Assembly: GCA_046331625.1 (NCBI GenBank)
Contig: JAXLQL010000004.1
Coordinates: 310,001 to 374,000, forward strand
Reading direction: 5' to 3'
DNA length: 64,000 bases
Source of the DNA: JAXLQL01 sp046331625
GTDB taxonomy: Bacteria > Acidobacteriota > Terriglobia > Bryobacterales > Bryobacteraceae
Of this stretch, positions 18,371 to 28,103 are shown in pieces. Under the pieces are notes generated by a model that saw only the letters and a list, made by a program, of their open reading frames with translations, had not been told where the DNA came from and did not search any database. The position numbers and the translations under genes were made by a program. Every line of letters starts with the position of its first letter. Position 1 is the first letter of the stretch.

Positions 18371-18997
18371 ATGAACCGCATCACCCGCTTCGACTTCGCC
18401 GAACGCGCCGTCCACTGGATCGTCGCCATCGCCTTCACCTACGCCGCCCTCTCCGGACTCTCCCTCTGGTCCCGCAAGCTCTTCTGGATCGCCACCATCC
18501 TCGGCGGCGGATCCGTCGTCCGCGCCCTCCACCCGTGGGGCGCCCTCGTCTTCGCCGTCGCCCTCGCCCTCATGTTTCGCCGCTGGGCCTCGCACATGAG
18601 ACTCGATGACCAGGATCGTATCTGGCTCTCCGGTATGCGTAAGTACATGGTCAACGACGAAGCCGGCCTTCCCCCCCCCGGTAAGTTCAACGCCGGGCAG
18701 AAGATGATGTTCTGGACCCAAGCCGCGCTCACGCTCCTGCTGCTCGCGAGCGGACTCGTGCTCTGGTTCCCCGAAGTGGCCCCGCGTTCCCTCCGCCTCT
18801 TCGCCGTCCTCATCCACCCACTCGCCGCCATCGCCGCCATCGGAGGCATCATCGTACACGTCTACATGGGAACCTCGGTCGTCCCTGGATCGATGACCGC
18901 CATGATCCGCGGGTGGGTCACCGAGCGCTGGGCCGCCGCGCATCATCCACGCTGGAAGCCGATCCAGGGCGCCAATTCCCGGCATTCGCGGCCCTGA
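18371..18997 (+). CDS. fdnI: formate dehydrogenase cytochrome b (gamma) subunit
   Basis: 208 residues with four hydrophobic segments. Candidate heme ligands are His15 (ERAVHWIVA), the His in RALHPWGAL, and those in VLIHPLAAI and GIIVHVYMGT, matching the FdnI pattern. It anchors the complex and passes electrons to the quinone pool. A run of nine C at 18671-18679 encodes the PPP of GLPPPGKF; slippage there would break the frame. It is separated from fdnH by 391 bases carrying three REP-like elements. Confidence 0.9.
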   Translation: MNRITRFDFAERAVHWIVAIAFTYAALSGLSLWSRKLFWIATILGGGSVVRALHPWGALVFAVALALMFRRWASHMRLDDQDRIWLSGMRKYMVNDEAGLPPPGKFNAGQKMMFWTQAALTLLLLASGLVLWFPEVAPRSLRLFAVLIHPLAAIAAIGGIIVHVYMGTSVVPGSMTAMIRGWVTERWAAAHHPRWKPIQGANSRHSRP

Positions 18998-19039
18998 CGG
19001 TCCCATCCCGAATCAGGCGGCCCGCGGGGACCAGCGTCG

Positions 19040-20590
19040 TCAATCCCGAACGTTCGCGTAGAAGAACGGCGGGATCGTCAGCGCCACCACGTCGTCCCCC
19101 ACCCCGGCTTTCCGCGCCATCGCCAGCGCGTCCTGCATGCTCGGCGCCCAATTGCACCCCAGCCGCCGCGCCGCGCGATCATCCTTCGGGCCCACCACGA
19201 TCACCTGCGACAAGTAACGCAGCGGGTAAGTCGCCCAATACCAAACCGTAAATGGGTGAAACCCGTGGTGCGCGTAGCGATTCCGATAGCAGTCGCGCAA
19301 GTGCGGATCGAATGCGTACTTCTCCTGGAACCGCTTCTGCATCTCGAACGGATCCGACGTCGCCGCCAGCACCTCGTCATAGAAGAGCCGGTAGGCGACA
19401 TGATACTCGGGGTGGAACACCTCATCGAGCGGATTCACGATGATCACGGTACCGCCCTTCTTCACCAGCGGCTTGTTGTAGAACCAGTTGAAGACGTACC
19501 CGAGCACGTCGCTCACCACCAGCACCGGGTTCACGCGTGCGTCCACGGCATACGGACTCAGGTCGGGCAGCCCAAACACGAGCGTGCTGAATTGTTTCGG
19601 GACCTCGACCGTCAACTGCTCCCTCAACTTCGCCAGCGTGATCGGATGCACGTCGTCGATCGTCCCCGCGTTGATCGCCATCGGCGCATAGTCGCCCGGA
19701 ACCGCGCGCAGGATCTTGCGCCGCGCCACTTCCGGCATCAGCTTCATCGAAAGCGGAGTCGCCGTCTTGAGCATCTTCTCGACGCCGTTGCAGTGACTGT
19801 CCGGCTTGCCGAGATACGCCGAGTGCGCCGGATAGGTGGCCGCGTTCATCGCGAACTCGAGCACCATGATCTTGCAGTGCTGCATCGCCACCCGGCTGAT
19901 CCGCTCGATGCAGCCGTGCATCTTCGAACCGTGCGGCTGCATCACGTGCGGCGTCTCTTTGGTCATGTGCGGACTGTGGTGGTAGGCGATCGACTTGTAA
20001 CCCGCCAGTCCCACCGCAACCGACTTGTGGCCGCCGTTCAACGGAATCTGCACCGAGTCGATGTAGATCACCAGGTCCGCGTCCACGGCGAACTTGCTGA
20101 TCTCCACCTCCTCGCCCTCGTCCGTCTTGCCCACGTTCGCCATCTCTTCCGGCGCCTCGGCGTCGAAGTTCCGCAACTGCGCCGGATAGAACTCCGCCAT
20201 TACCTGGTCACCTACCATGAAGCGCAGTTCGTGCTCTTTCATCTTGCGATGCAGCGCCACGGCGCACATGAGCTCGATGTGCTTCTTCTCGACGCCGTAC
20301 GAATAGAGCATCGGAAGCAGTGTCTCGAGCACGATCTGCCGGAAATCGGGCTTCGCCGTCGCGGGGAACGGCTGGCAGTTGTCGTCGAACGCGATCAGCA
20401 CCTTGCTATTGCCGTTGACGAGATCCTTCAACGGCGGCATGCCGAGCGGCTTTTCGAACGCGCGCCGCACGTGCTCCGGGTAGCCGGACTTGGGGATTCC
20501 AGCGATCGGCGGGGGGGGATAAAGGATGTGCGCGTCGTCGGGCAGGTCGACGTTGACGATGTTGTTGCCCGAGTAGGTGAGGTACTTCAC
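19040..20590 (-). CDS. LarA-like nickel-pincer racemase/epimerase family protein
   Basis: 516 residues from GTG at 20590; no in-frame ATG lies closer upstream. The N-terminal half carries Lar_N (DUF2088) features: SKVLIAFDDNCQPFP, CAVALHRKMKEHEL (His114-Arg115) and GGHKSVAVGLAGYKS (Lys189/Lys199) followed by HHSPH. LarA enzymes use the Ni pincer cofactor for 2-hydroxyacid racemisation. This protein is longer than lactate racemase (about 425 residues) and its C-terminal part is divergent, so the substrate is uncertain. No larB/C/E maturation genes are in view. It is convergent with the formate dehydrogenase operon. A G8 run at 20511-20518 encodes YPPPP. Confidence 0.75.
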   Translation of the reverse strand: MKYLTYSGNNIVNVDLPDDAHILYPPPPIAGIPKSGYPEHVRRAFEKPLGMPPLKDLVNGNSKVLIAFDDNCQPFPATAKPDFRQIVLETLLPMLYSYGVEKKHIELMCAVALHRKMKEHELRFMVGDQVMAEFYPAQLRNFDAEAPEEMANVGKTDEGEEVEISKFAVDADLVIYIDSVQIPLNGGHKSVAVGLAGYKSIAYHHSPHMTKETPHVMQPHGSKMHGCIERISRVAMQHCKIMVLEFAMNAATYPAHSAYLGKPDSHCNGVEKMLKTATPLSMKLMPEVARRKILRAVPGDYAPMAINAGTIDDVHPITLAKLREQLTVEVPKQFSTLVFGLPDLSPYAVDARVNPVLVVSDVLGYVFNWFYNKPLVKKGGTVIIVNPLDEVFHPEYHVAYRLFYDEVLAATSDPFEMQKRFQEKYAFDPHLRDCYRNRYAHHGFHPFTVWYWATYPLRYLSQVIVVGPKDDRAARRLGCNWAPSMQDALAMARKAGVGDDVVALTIPPFFYANVRD

Positions 20591-20638
20591 GAATCGTTCA
20601 TCGTAGCAAACGAAGCGCGTGCTGGTAGCCTGTTAAGA

Positions 20639-21880
20639 ATGCAACGTGCCTGCCGGGTTTTGTTTTTGGCGTCCGCGCTCGCGCTCTTTCCCGCGATGGG
20701 CGAAGACTGGCCGCAATTCCGTGGTCCCGATGGCCAGGGCCACACCGCGGCAACCGGACTCCCGCTCACCTGGAGCGAGACCGAGAACGTCGCGTGGAAG
20801 GTTCCCGTGCCGGGGCGCGGCTGGTCGTCACCGGCGATCGCCAACGGACAGCTATGGCTCACCACGGCCGTCGAACCCGAAGGCGGCGGCGCCGGGCGAT
20901 CGCTACGCGCGCTCGCGTTTGACCCCGAGACCGGCAAGCAACTCCGTGACGTGGAGCTGTTCCGGCTCGAAGACGCGGGCAAGCAGCACGCGAAGAACAG
21001 CTACGCATCGCCGACGCCGATCATCGAAGGCGACCGCGTCTACGTCCACTTCGGAAAGCTCGGCACCGCGGCCCTGACAACATCGGGTGAAATTGTTTGG
21101 AAGACTCGGTTCGACTACGACTACATCCATGGCAGCGGAGGTTCTCCCGTGCTCTACCGGAACCTGCTGATCCTCAGCTGCGATGGCGGAGATCAGCAGT
21201 TCGTCGTCGCGTTGAACAAGGACACCGGCGCGGTGGAATGGAAAGTCCATCGCCGGCAACGAGGCGGCATGGCGTTCTCAACGCCGCTGATCATCGAGGG
21301 CGGGGGGACCGTGCAGGTGGTGAGTCCGGGGGCGTTTCGCACGGTATCGTACGAAGCCGCCACCGGCCGCGAGTTGTGGTGGATCGACTACGGCAAAGGT
21401 TTCTCGAACGTGCCGCGGCCGGTGTTCGCGCATGGGATGGTGTACGTGACGAGCGGCTTCTACACACCCGCGTTGATCGCGGTGAAGCCCGATGGGCACG
21501 GAGATGTGACGAACACGCACGTGACTTGGCAGGCGCCGCGGGCAGTGCCATTGACGCCTTCGCCGGTGGTGGTGGGCGACGAGATCTACATGGTCTCAGA
21601 CAACGGCATCCTGACGTGCCTCGACGCGTTGAGCGGAAAGATCCACTATCAACAACGGCTCGGCGGGAACTTCTCGGCGTCGCCCTTGGCGGCCGATGGC
21701 CGGATCTACTTCCAAAGCGAAGAGGGCGAAACCACGGTGATCGCTCCGGGCAAGGAGTTCCAAAAGCTCGCCTCGTCGCGCGTGGACGAGCAAACGCTCG
21801 CTTCGTTCGCGGTGCTTGGCGATTCGCTCTATCTGCGGTCTGCAAGCCGTCTCTACCGGCTGCGGCAAAGCGGGCGCTAG
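20639..21880 (+). CDS. secreted PQQ-like beta-propeller protein
   Basis: 413 residues with a signal peptide (about 1-21, VLFLASALALFPAMG). The body has repeated WD/PQQ-like blades: WPQFRGPDGQGHTAATGLP, WKVPVPGRGWSSPAIANGQ, LSGKIHYQQRLGGNFSASP. This is the outer-membrane-assembly/alcohol-dehydrogenase-like propeller type common in planctomycetes and acidobacteria. No quinoprotein active-site residues are evident, so it may be structural or binding. The start is the ATG at 20639; the frame is open much further upstream, but that part is antisense to the LarA-like gene. A paralogue is at 26784. Confidence 0.85.
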   Translation: MQRACRVLFLASALALFPAMGEDWPQFRGPDGQGHTAATGLPLTWSETENVAWKVPVPGRGWSSPAIANGQLWLTTAVEPEGGGAGRSLRALAFDPETGKQLRDVELFRLEDAGKQHAKNSYASPTPIIEGDRVYVHFGKLGTAALTTSGEIVWKTRFDYDYIHGSGGSPVLYRNLLILSCDGGDQQFVVALNKDTGAVEWKVHRRQRGGMAFSTPLIIEGGGTVQVVSPGAFRTVSYEAATGRELWWIDYGKGFSNVPRPVFAHGMVYVTSGFYTPALIAVKPDGHGDVTNTHVTWQAPRAVPLTPSPVVVGDEIYMVSDNGILTCLDALSGKIHYQQRLGGNFSASPLAADGRIYFQSEEGETTVIAPGKEFQKLASSRVDEQTLASFAVLGDSLYLRSASRLYRLRQSGR

Positions 21881-21983
21881 AGCCGCGATACTCTCAGCAT
21901 TCCGCCTTTCGCGGAGTACTTCGGTCGTGCACATGGCCGAATTCGAACCAGCCGCGCAAGCCGTGCCATCCAGCGTAGACTCC

Positions 21984-22440
21984 TCAGTTGCTGCTGCCAA
22001 TCGCACTCCCCTCGGGAGCGCTCACTCGCACCGCCTTCGTACCCAGGACCTCGAGGGCCCGGATCTCGAGCGACCACACCGAGTTCCAACCCGGTTCCGA
22101 TCCACCATGGAGGGTGGCGGCGAGAAGCAGGTCAAGGCCGAGCCTAGGGACGCAGATAGAAGTCGACGCCCACGCCCTCGTCGGCCTCGAGCGAGAACTC
22201 GGCCGAACGGACGGGCGACTTTCGCTTGCGCCCCTCGAGTACGGTAAAGCCCAATATTGTATGCGGGGGCAGCAACATATCGATCCGATACTGCTCCAAT
22301 TACTTGCCCGCCGCCCGAGATATTGATTCCCGGCAGTCGCCGATGCGGGAGAGTTTCTTCGTCAATGCTCACTGCGCCCGAGACGCGCGTGCCAATCGCC
22401 GCCGCTCGGAGCTCGTACAGGAAGACAAATCGTCGAAAGC
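21984..22440 (-). pseudogene. possible decayed gene of unknown type
   Basis: Minus-strand protein-like stretches with GC-rich third positions follow one another in different frames: FLYELRAAAIGTRVSGAVSI, then ILGFTVLEGRKRKSP ... VDFYLRP and a TAG, then LLAATLHGGSEPGWN ... SAIGSSN before a TGA. I do not recognise the family. It may be a frameshifted relic or chance. Confidence 0.25.
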
Positions 22441-23081
22441 ATCGGCCAGCCGTCGCGAGCGCCAGCGGCATCTCGAGATGTGCTGGCGCACCCGCGCCAC
22501 TGGAAGTCCCGATAAAGCTGTCAACCGCCGCCCGAAAGCAAACTACACACGACCGGCAAAGACATGTGGCGAGGCCTGCCAAGCTTGCTTCGCCGATGGC
22601 TGTCCCCCGCAACTGCGCGCCATCAAGGGAACTGCGAGGAACATCAGCAACCAATGTGGCGGGCATCACCAGGGCAAGACGTCGCTGAGCCATTCGCGTG
22701 CACTGTTCCCCCCTCCGAGGGTGTCAAGTCCCTTCAAAACAGAAAAGTCCTGTGCCGTACCAATACGAAAGTACTAACACATTTGAGGAGTAACAGATAC
22801 CGAACGTTATGGAACCTCACTTGCACAAGTTCTCCCGACCGGAGGTTGCGAACCTCGCCGTTTCCTGGAGATAGCGAGTTCGCGGCACGCTGGCCCGGAA
22901 AAAAAGTCAGGGCTAATAGCGGGAAGGAGGAAAAAGTTGCCCACCTCGAGAGGCTGCGGCCTCCCTCCCCAGTTTTGCCTTCCAGACGCATGCGTCCTGA
23001 CGGCATGAGTAGCAGTTCGCTCAGTGCGATTCGGCCACGAGTCCAGCCACCGGCAAATAGACAAGGAAGGAAGTCGAACGA
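22441..23081. other. gene-free spacer before the large secreted protein
   Basis: Base composition is more AT-rich than in neighbouring genes (for example AATACGAAAGTACTAACACA near 22760), consistent with a promoter region for the gene at 23082. I see no riboswitch or convincing ORF. Confidence 0.4.
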
Positions 23082-26000
23082 ATGAACCGGAGTCATCACG
23101 ATTCTATTGTTCCGGTGCGAGGACTGTTGTCTTCGCTCCTTTTGGGGGCCGTTTGCTTCGGGCAAGCGACGGTTCCGTTGCGTATCAATTGCGGAGGATG
23201 GGAGAAGGACGTCACCGGAGCGGACGGCAAAGTCTGGCTGGTGGACCGCTACTACGACGGTGGATTCAATCGCTACAAACCGGCATCGGTGACCACGGAT
23301 TGGGAAGTGTGGTCCACTACTCGCGAAGGCGTGAGCGACTTCAATTACAAGATTCCGATCGCGAACGGCACTTATAACGTCACGCTGCGTTTCATCGAAG
23401 AAGTAGTCACAACCAAGGGTGCGCGCGTGTTCAACGTGCTTGCCAACGGCGTCGTGGTGCTCGACCATCTCGACATCGTGGCCCTGGCCGGGCCGATGAC
23501 GCCCTTGACGAAGAAGATCTCGAACGTCTCGGTGACTGGCGGGCTGCTCACGCTCTCGTTCCGCGGCGTAACCGCGCAGCCATCGGTGGCGGGAATCGAA
23601 GTGGAAAGCGCGGGGACAGTCACCACTCCGCCGCCGGCCACCGTTACCGTGGGGGTAACTCCGGCGAGCGTGACGCTGCAAGCCGGCAAGACCCAGCAGT
23701 TCACGGCTGCCGTCAGCGGATCAACCAATCAGTCCGTGACTTGGTCGCTGTCGAGTTCGCTGGCGAATCCCGGCACGGTCTCGAGCACGGGCCTGTATAC
23801 AGCGCCTGCGAGCGTTACGCAAGCTGGCGCCGTTACCGTGAAAGCCACGTCTGCGGCATCGTCGACGGCGTCAGCCACGGCCACGGTGAATTTGGCCACT
23901 GCGGTATCCACGTCCGTTTCGCCCAAGAGCACGACCATTCTCTCGGCGCAGACGGCGCAGTTCACCGCCTCGGTCTCGGGCTCATCGAACACGCAAGTGA
24001 ACTGGAGTTGCTCGTCCGGGTCAATTTCTTCCGCGGGTCTGCTGACGGCCCCAACGGTCTCCTCGCCGACACAAGTGACCGTAACCGCGAAGTCCGCGGC
24101 TGACCCGACGGTGGCCGACACGGCGCAGGTAACCGTCAACCCAGCCACCACGGCTCCCCCCCCCACCTCGGGGACCGGCTCCTATCTCGAACAGAACGGT
24201 CAGGTGACCCTGGAAGCCGAGAACGCACAGATCGCGAACGTGGGTTCCGTGCAGTGGCTCGTCTCGTCGGCGCAGGCGGGGTTCTCGGGTACCGGCTATC
24301 TGAACTCGTCAGTCAACACCGGCAGCACTTTCACCAACAACTTCGTCGGCAGCGTTTCTGGCGGATCGTTCACCGTCAAGTTCGCGAAGACCGGAACTTA
24401 CTACGTCTGGGTACGCGGGCTGGGCGCAACCTACGCCGATGACTCGATTCACGTCGGGCTCGACGGCGCCGCCGTCTCGACTGCCACGCAGATCAGCGCC
24501 TTCGATGTTCCGAACAAAGCGTGGAGTTGGGCGGGCAATCAGATGGACGCCGGCCGCGCCACCATCAACATCACCTCTTCCGGCCAACACAAGATCAACT
24601 TTTGGATGCGCGAAGACGGCTTCCTGTTCGACAAGCTGCTGCTCACCACCGACGCCAACTTCGTGCCGCAGGGGCTCGGTCCGGCGGGGAGCCCCACCGA
24701 TTCGAGCACGCCCGTGCTGTCGGTTTCGCCGCTGTCGATGAACTTCAGCGCCGCTGCGGGCGGATCGGATCCGGCATCGCAGAGCGCGCAGGTTTCGAAC
24801 GGGGGGGGCGGAACGTTGTCATTCACCGCTTCATCCGGCCAATCCTGGCTCACGGTTTCGCCCGGCTCGGGATCCGCGCCTGCGAATCTGACGATTCAAC
24901 CGAAGACGGCCGGACTCGCCGCAGGAACCTATACTGGCTCGGTGACCGTTTCGTCGCCTGGCCAGACCGCCAAGATCATCGCCGTGGTGTTCGCGGTGAG
25001 CGCGCCGTTGCCTGCGACGCTCAGCGTCACCCCGTCCTCGCTTTCCTTCGCGGCGCTGCAAGGCGGATCGAATCCGCCGGCACAGAACCTCGCCATCGCC
25101 AACACCGGCTCGGGATCCATCTCCTGGAACGCCAGTGCTGACAAACCGTGGCTCTCCGTGTCGCCCGGTTCCGGATCCGCGCCCGCCACGCTCGGCGTCT
25201 CCGTGTCGCTCAGCGGCCTGGCCGCGGGCAGCTACTCCGGCACGGTCACCGTCAACGCTCCCGGCGCTGCCGGAGCTCCCAAACTGATCGGCGTCACGCT
25301 CACCATTCAAGGTCCATCGTCGGGCAAGCAGTGGTACGTCGCGCCCAACGGATCGTCCGCCGGGGACGGCAGCATCTCGAAGCCTTGGGACATCGTCACC
25401 GCGTTCAACGCGCCTTCGGTCGTGAAGCCCGGCGACACTGTCTGGCTGCGCGGCGGCACCCATGGCAACGGCAACTATATCAACGCCATGTTGAGCGGAA
25501 CGGCGGCGCAACCGGTCACCATTCGCCAGTATCCAGGCGAGCGGGCCATTCTCAACGGCGGAATGGGCGTCTACGGCACTTACGGAATTTACTGGGGATT
25601 CGAAATCGCCCAACTGAATCCGTGGGACCGCTGGAACAACGCTCCTCCCCAAGGCATCAACTCCTTCGCGGTGGGCAACAAGTTCATCAACATGATCATT
25701 CATGACACCGCGCTCGGAGTGGCCCTGTGGCGGAGCGCTCCCGACAACGAAGCCTACGGCAACATCATTTACCACAACGGCTACCAAGGCTCTGACCGCG
25801 GCCACGGCCACGGCATCTACACCCAGAACCTCGAAGGCAAGAAGGTGATTCACGACAACATCATCTTCAACCAGTTCGGGTTCGGGCTCCATGCTTACGG
25901 CTCCGACGCCGCCTTCGTCCAGAACTACGACGTGCAAGGCAACATCAGCTTCAACAACGGCAGCATCAGCGTGAACGCCAACGCCGGCGACAACATTCTG

Positions 26001-26711
26001 TTCGCCGTCGGAAGCTCGATGGCCAACATCAAGGTGGACAATAACTACACTTACTATCCGACCGATAAGAATCAAGGCCAAGACCGGCTGAGCTGGCCCG
26101 GCGGCGGACCTCACCAGGACGTTGCCGCGCGCGGCAACTACTTCATCGGCGGCTACGCGGCCATCGAGGTCTGCAACTGGCAGACCATCGACTTCCGCAA
26201 CAACGTAGCCTTCTCGAAGGCCGGCGTGGCCGGCTGGCTCTGCACCGACCAGGGACAGAGCCCGGGCACGTACAACTGGAACAACAACACTTACTACGGC
26301 GTCGACAACTTCCGCTGGGGAAACACCAACATGAATTTCGCCTCATGGAAGAGCTCGACCCACATGGACGCAAACTCAGTTCTCACTCCGGGAAGGCCCA
26401 CCGGCGTCTGGAAGTTCGTGCGCCCCAACAAGTACGAGGCAGGCCGCGGCCACATCGTCATCTACAACTGGGACCTCGCCTCTACCGTAGCTGTGGACCT
26501 CAGCTCCGTGCTCGCAGCGGGCACGGCGTTCGAGATCCGCAACGTCCAGGACTACTTCAAAGGACCCATCGTTTCGGGCACCTACAACGGCGGAACGGTT
26601 TCCATCCCGATGACCGGACTCACCGTTGCCCAGCCGTACGGCTCCAATGTTCCGACCGCGGCGGTTCCGACCGGCCCCGAGTTCGCCACATTCGTCGTGC
26701 TGCCGAAGTAA
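23082..26711 (+). CDS. large secreted multidomain protein: malectin-like, Ig-like, CBM-like, BACON, right-handed beta-helix
   Basis: 1209 residues, with AAGGAAGGAAG upstream. Order: signal peptide (about 1-27); malectin-like di-glucose-binding domain (about 32-175, LRINCGGWEKDVTGADGK); two Big_2-like Ig domains (about 185-355, VTLQAGKTQQFTAAV); a CBM6/35-like sandwich (about 370-530, VTLEAENAQIANVGSVQW ... INFWMREDGFLFDKL); two BACON-like domains (about 545-745); and a right-handed beta-helix (about 755-1209, KQWYVAPNGSSAGDGSISKP, NIIYHNGYQGSDRGHGHG). It is likely an extracellular polysaccharide-binding or -cleaving protein. A terminator follows, and PQQ-type propeller genes lie on both sides. 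Confidence 0.88.
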   Translation: MNRSHHDSIVPVRGLLSSLLLGAVCFGQATVPLRINCGGWEKDVTGADGKVWLVDRYYDGGFNRYKPASVTTDWEVWSTTREGVSDFNYKIPIANGTYNVTLRFIEEVVTTKGARVFNVLANGVVVLDHLDIVALAGPMTPLTKKISNVSVTGGLLTLSFRGVTAQPSVAGIEVESAGTVTTPPPATVTVGVTPASVTLQAGKTQQFTAAVSGSTNQSVTWSLSSSLANPGTVSSTGLYTAPASVTQAGAVTVKATSAASSTASATATVNLATAVSTSVSPKSTTILSAQTAQFTASVSGSSNTQVNWSCSSGSISSAGLLTAPTVSSPTQVTVTAKSAADPTVADTAQVTVNPATTAPPPTSGTGSYLEQNGQVTLEAENAQIANVGSVQWLVSSAQAGFSGTGYLNSSVNTGSTFTNNFVGSVSGGSFTVKFAKTGTYYVWVRGLGATYADDSIHVGLDGAAVSTATQISAFDVPNKAWSWAGNQMDAGRATINITSSGQHKINFWMREDGFLFDKLLLTTDANFVPQGLGPAGSPTDSSTPVLSVSPLSMNFSAAAGGSDPASQSAQVSNGGGGTLSFTASSGQSWLTVSPGSGSAPANLTIQPKTAGLAAGTYTGSVTVSSPGQTAKIIAVVFAVSAPLPATLSVTPSSLSFAALQGGSNPPAQNLAIANTGSGSISWNASADKPWLSVSPGSGSAPATLGVSVSLSGLAAGSYSGTVTVNAPGAAGAPKLIGVTLTIQGPSSGKQWYVAPNGSSAGDGSISKPWDIVTAFNAPSVVKPGDTVWLRGGTHGNGNYINAMLSGTAAQPVTIRQYPGERAILNGGMGVYGTYGIYWGFEIAQLNPWDRWNNAPPQGINSFAVGNKFINMIIHDTALGVALWRSAPDNEAYGNIIYHNGYQGSDRGHGHGIYTQNLEGKKVIHDNIIFNQFGFGLHAYGSDAAFVQNYDVQGNISFNNGSISVNANAGDNILFAVGSSMANIKVDNNYTYYPTDKNQGQDRLSWPGGGPHQDVAARGNYFIGGYAAIEVCNWQTIDFRNNVAFSKAGVAGWLCTDQGQSPGTYNWNNNTYYGVDNFRWGNTNMNFASWKSSTHMDANSVLTPGRPTGVWKFVRPNKYEAGRGHIVIYNWDLASTVAVDLSSVLAAGTAFEIRNVQDYFKGPIVSGTYNGGTVSIPMTGLTVAQPYGSNVPTAAVPTGPEFATFVVLPK

Positions 26712-26727
26712 GTCCTGTCCTTCAGCA

Positions 26728-26769
26728 AGCCCGTGGATGGAGCACCCCTCCTCCACGGGCTCTTTTTTT
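26728..26769 (+). terminator. rho-independent terminator after the large secreted protein
   Basis: A perfect 10-bp stem (AGCCCGTGGA / TCCACGGGCT) with a 14-base loop is followed by CTTTTTTTG. It ends 15 bases before the next gene's ATG. Confidence 0.92.
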
Positions 26770-26783
26770 GCCACAATCGACCC

Positions 26784-28103
26784 ATGAGGATCGCTCTCGC
26801 CGCTCTCGCCACCGCCGCCATCGCCGCTGATGCCGACTGGCCCGCCTTCCGAGGTCCCAATGCGGCCGGAGTCGCCACAACCCGCGCCCCGCGCGAGTTC
26901 AATGCCGACCCGGAAGCCGGCCCCATGCGCAACGTTCGTTGGAAGACGGCGATCCCGGGGCTAGGCCATTCGAGCCCCATTGTCTACGGCAACAAGCTGT
27001 TCATCGCCACCGCGGTTCTCGACAAGGGCGAAGCGCCGCTCAAGGCCGGACTCTACGGCTCCGGCGACTCGGCCGAAGACGCGGGCGATCAAAGCTGGAA
27101 GATCTACTGCCTCGACAAAAACACCGGCCGCGTGATTTGGGAGCGCACAGCTCATCACGGAGCTCCGCGCTTCCGGCGGCATACCAAGGCCACGCACGCC
27201 AACACCACGCTCGCCACGGACGGTACGCGGCTGGTGGCCTTCTTCGGATCGGAGGGCCTGTTCGCCTACGACCTCGACGGGAAGCTCCTCTTCCGCAAAG
27301 ACCTCGGACCGATCGACATGGCGCCCTGGAACGATCAGTCGCTCTCGTGGGGATTCGCCAGTTCGCCAATTCTGTTCGAAAACAAAATCATCATCCAATG
27401 TGACCGCAAGGGCGACCCCTTCGTGGCCGCATTTTCCGCCGAAGATGGCTCGGAAATCTGGCGCACTTCGCGCAGGCCGGTCGCCATCAACGGCTGGGCC
27501 ACACCCGCCGTCATCCGCGCTGGCGGACGCACGCAAGTGGTGCTCAACTCGTATCCCTACATCGCCTCTTACGACTTCGCCACCGGCAAGGAGTTGTGGC
27601 GGCTGCGCTCCGGCGGTGACATTCCGGTACCCACACCGATCTTCTCCGACGGGCTCATCTTCGTCACGAACGCCCACGGCGACGGAGCTCCGCTCTACGC
27701 CATCGAACCCGGCGCAGCGGGCGACCTCAACCCCGGCGCGACCGGCATGGCGTGGTTCGAGCCGCGCAACGGAGCGTACATGCAGACGCCGGTGGTGTCG
27801 GGCGGCGTCCTCTTCAGTTGCTCCGATCGCGGCGTGCTCAAGGCCTACGAGGCGCGCACCGGGAAGCTCCACTATCAGCAGCGGCTCGGGACCGGCGCCG
27901 CGGGATTCTCGGCATCGCCCGTCATCGCGGGTGGCATGCTGTATCAGACCAGCGAAGAGGGCGAGGTGTTCGTGATTGCCGCCGGGCCGGAGTTCAAGCT
28001 GGTCGGCACCAATCGGCTCGGCGACACGACGCTCGCGACGCCTGCGGTTTCCGATGGCACGCTGTATTTCCGCACGCGGCATCATGTGATCGCGATTCGC
28101 TGA
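26784..28103 (+). CDS. secreted PQQ-like beta-propeller protein
   Basis: 439 residues from the ATG at 26784, chosen because it begins a signal peptide (MRIALAALATAAIAADA) and lies after the terminator. Blade motifs parallel the protein at 20639: WPAFRGPNAAGVATT at the mature start and KLHYQQRLGTGAAGFSASP near the C-terminus, followed by LYQTSEEGEVFVIAAG, against FQSEEGETTVIAPG in the paralogue. Function is unknown. It may form part of a surface or periplasmic assembly with the large secreted protein. Confidence 0.85.
   Translation: MRIALAALATAAIAADADWPAFRGPNAAGVATTRAPREFNADPEAGPMRNVRWKTAIPGLGHSSPIVYGNKLFIATAVLDKGEAPLKAGLYGSGDSAEDAGDQSWKIYCLDKNTGRVIWERTAHHGAPRFRRHTKATHANTTLATDGTRLVAFFGSEGLFAYDLDGKLLFRKDLGPIDMAPWNDQSLSWGFASSPILFENKIIIQCDRKGDPFVAAFSAEDGSEIWRTSRRPVAINGWATPAVIRAGGRTQVVLNSYPYIASYDFATGKELWRLRSGGDIPVPTPIFSDGLIFVTNAHGDGAPLYAIEPGAAGDLNPGATGMAWFEPRNGAYMQTPVVSGGVLFSCSDRGVLKAYEARTGKLHYQQRLGTGAAGFSASPVIAGGMLYQTSEEGEVFVIAAGPEFKLVGTNRLGDTTLATPAVSDGTLYFRTRHHVIAIR

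Noticed and set aside
19256..20638. Long plus-strand frame joined to the PQQ-type propeller at 20639
   Set aside because: This part is antisense to the LarA-like gene and is His/Arg/Val rich. The propeller has its own signal peptide starting at 20639.
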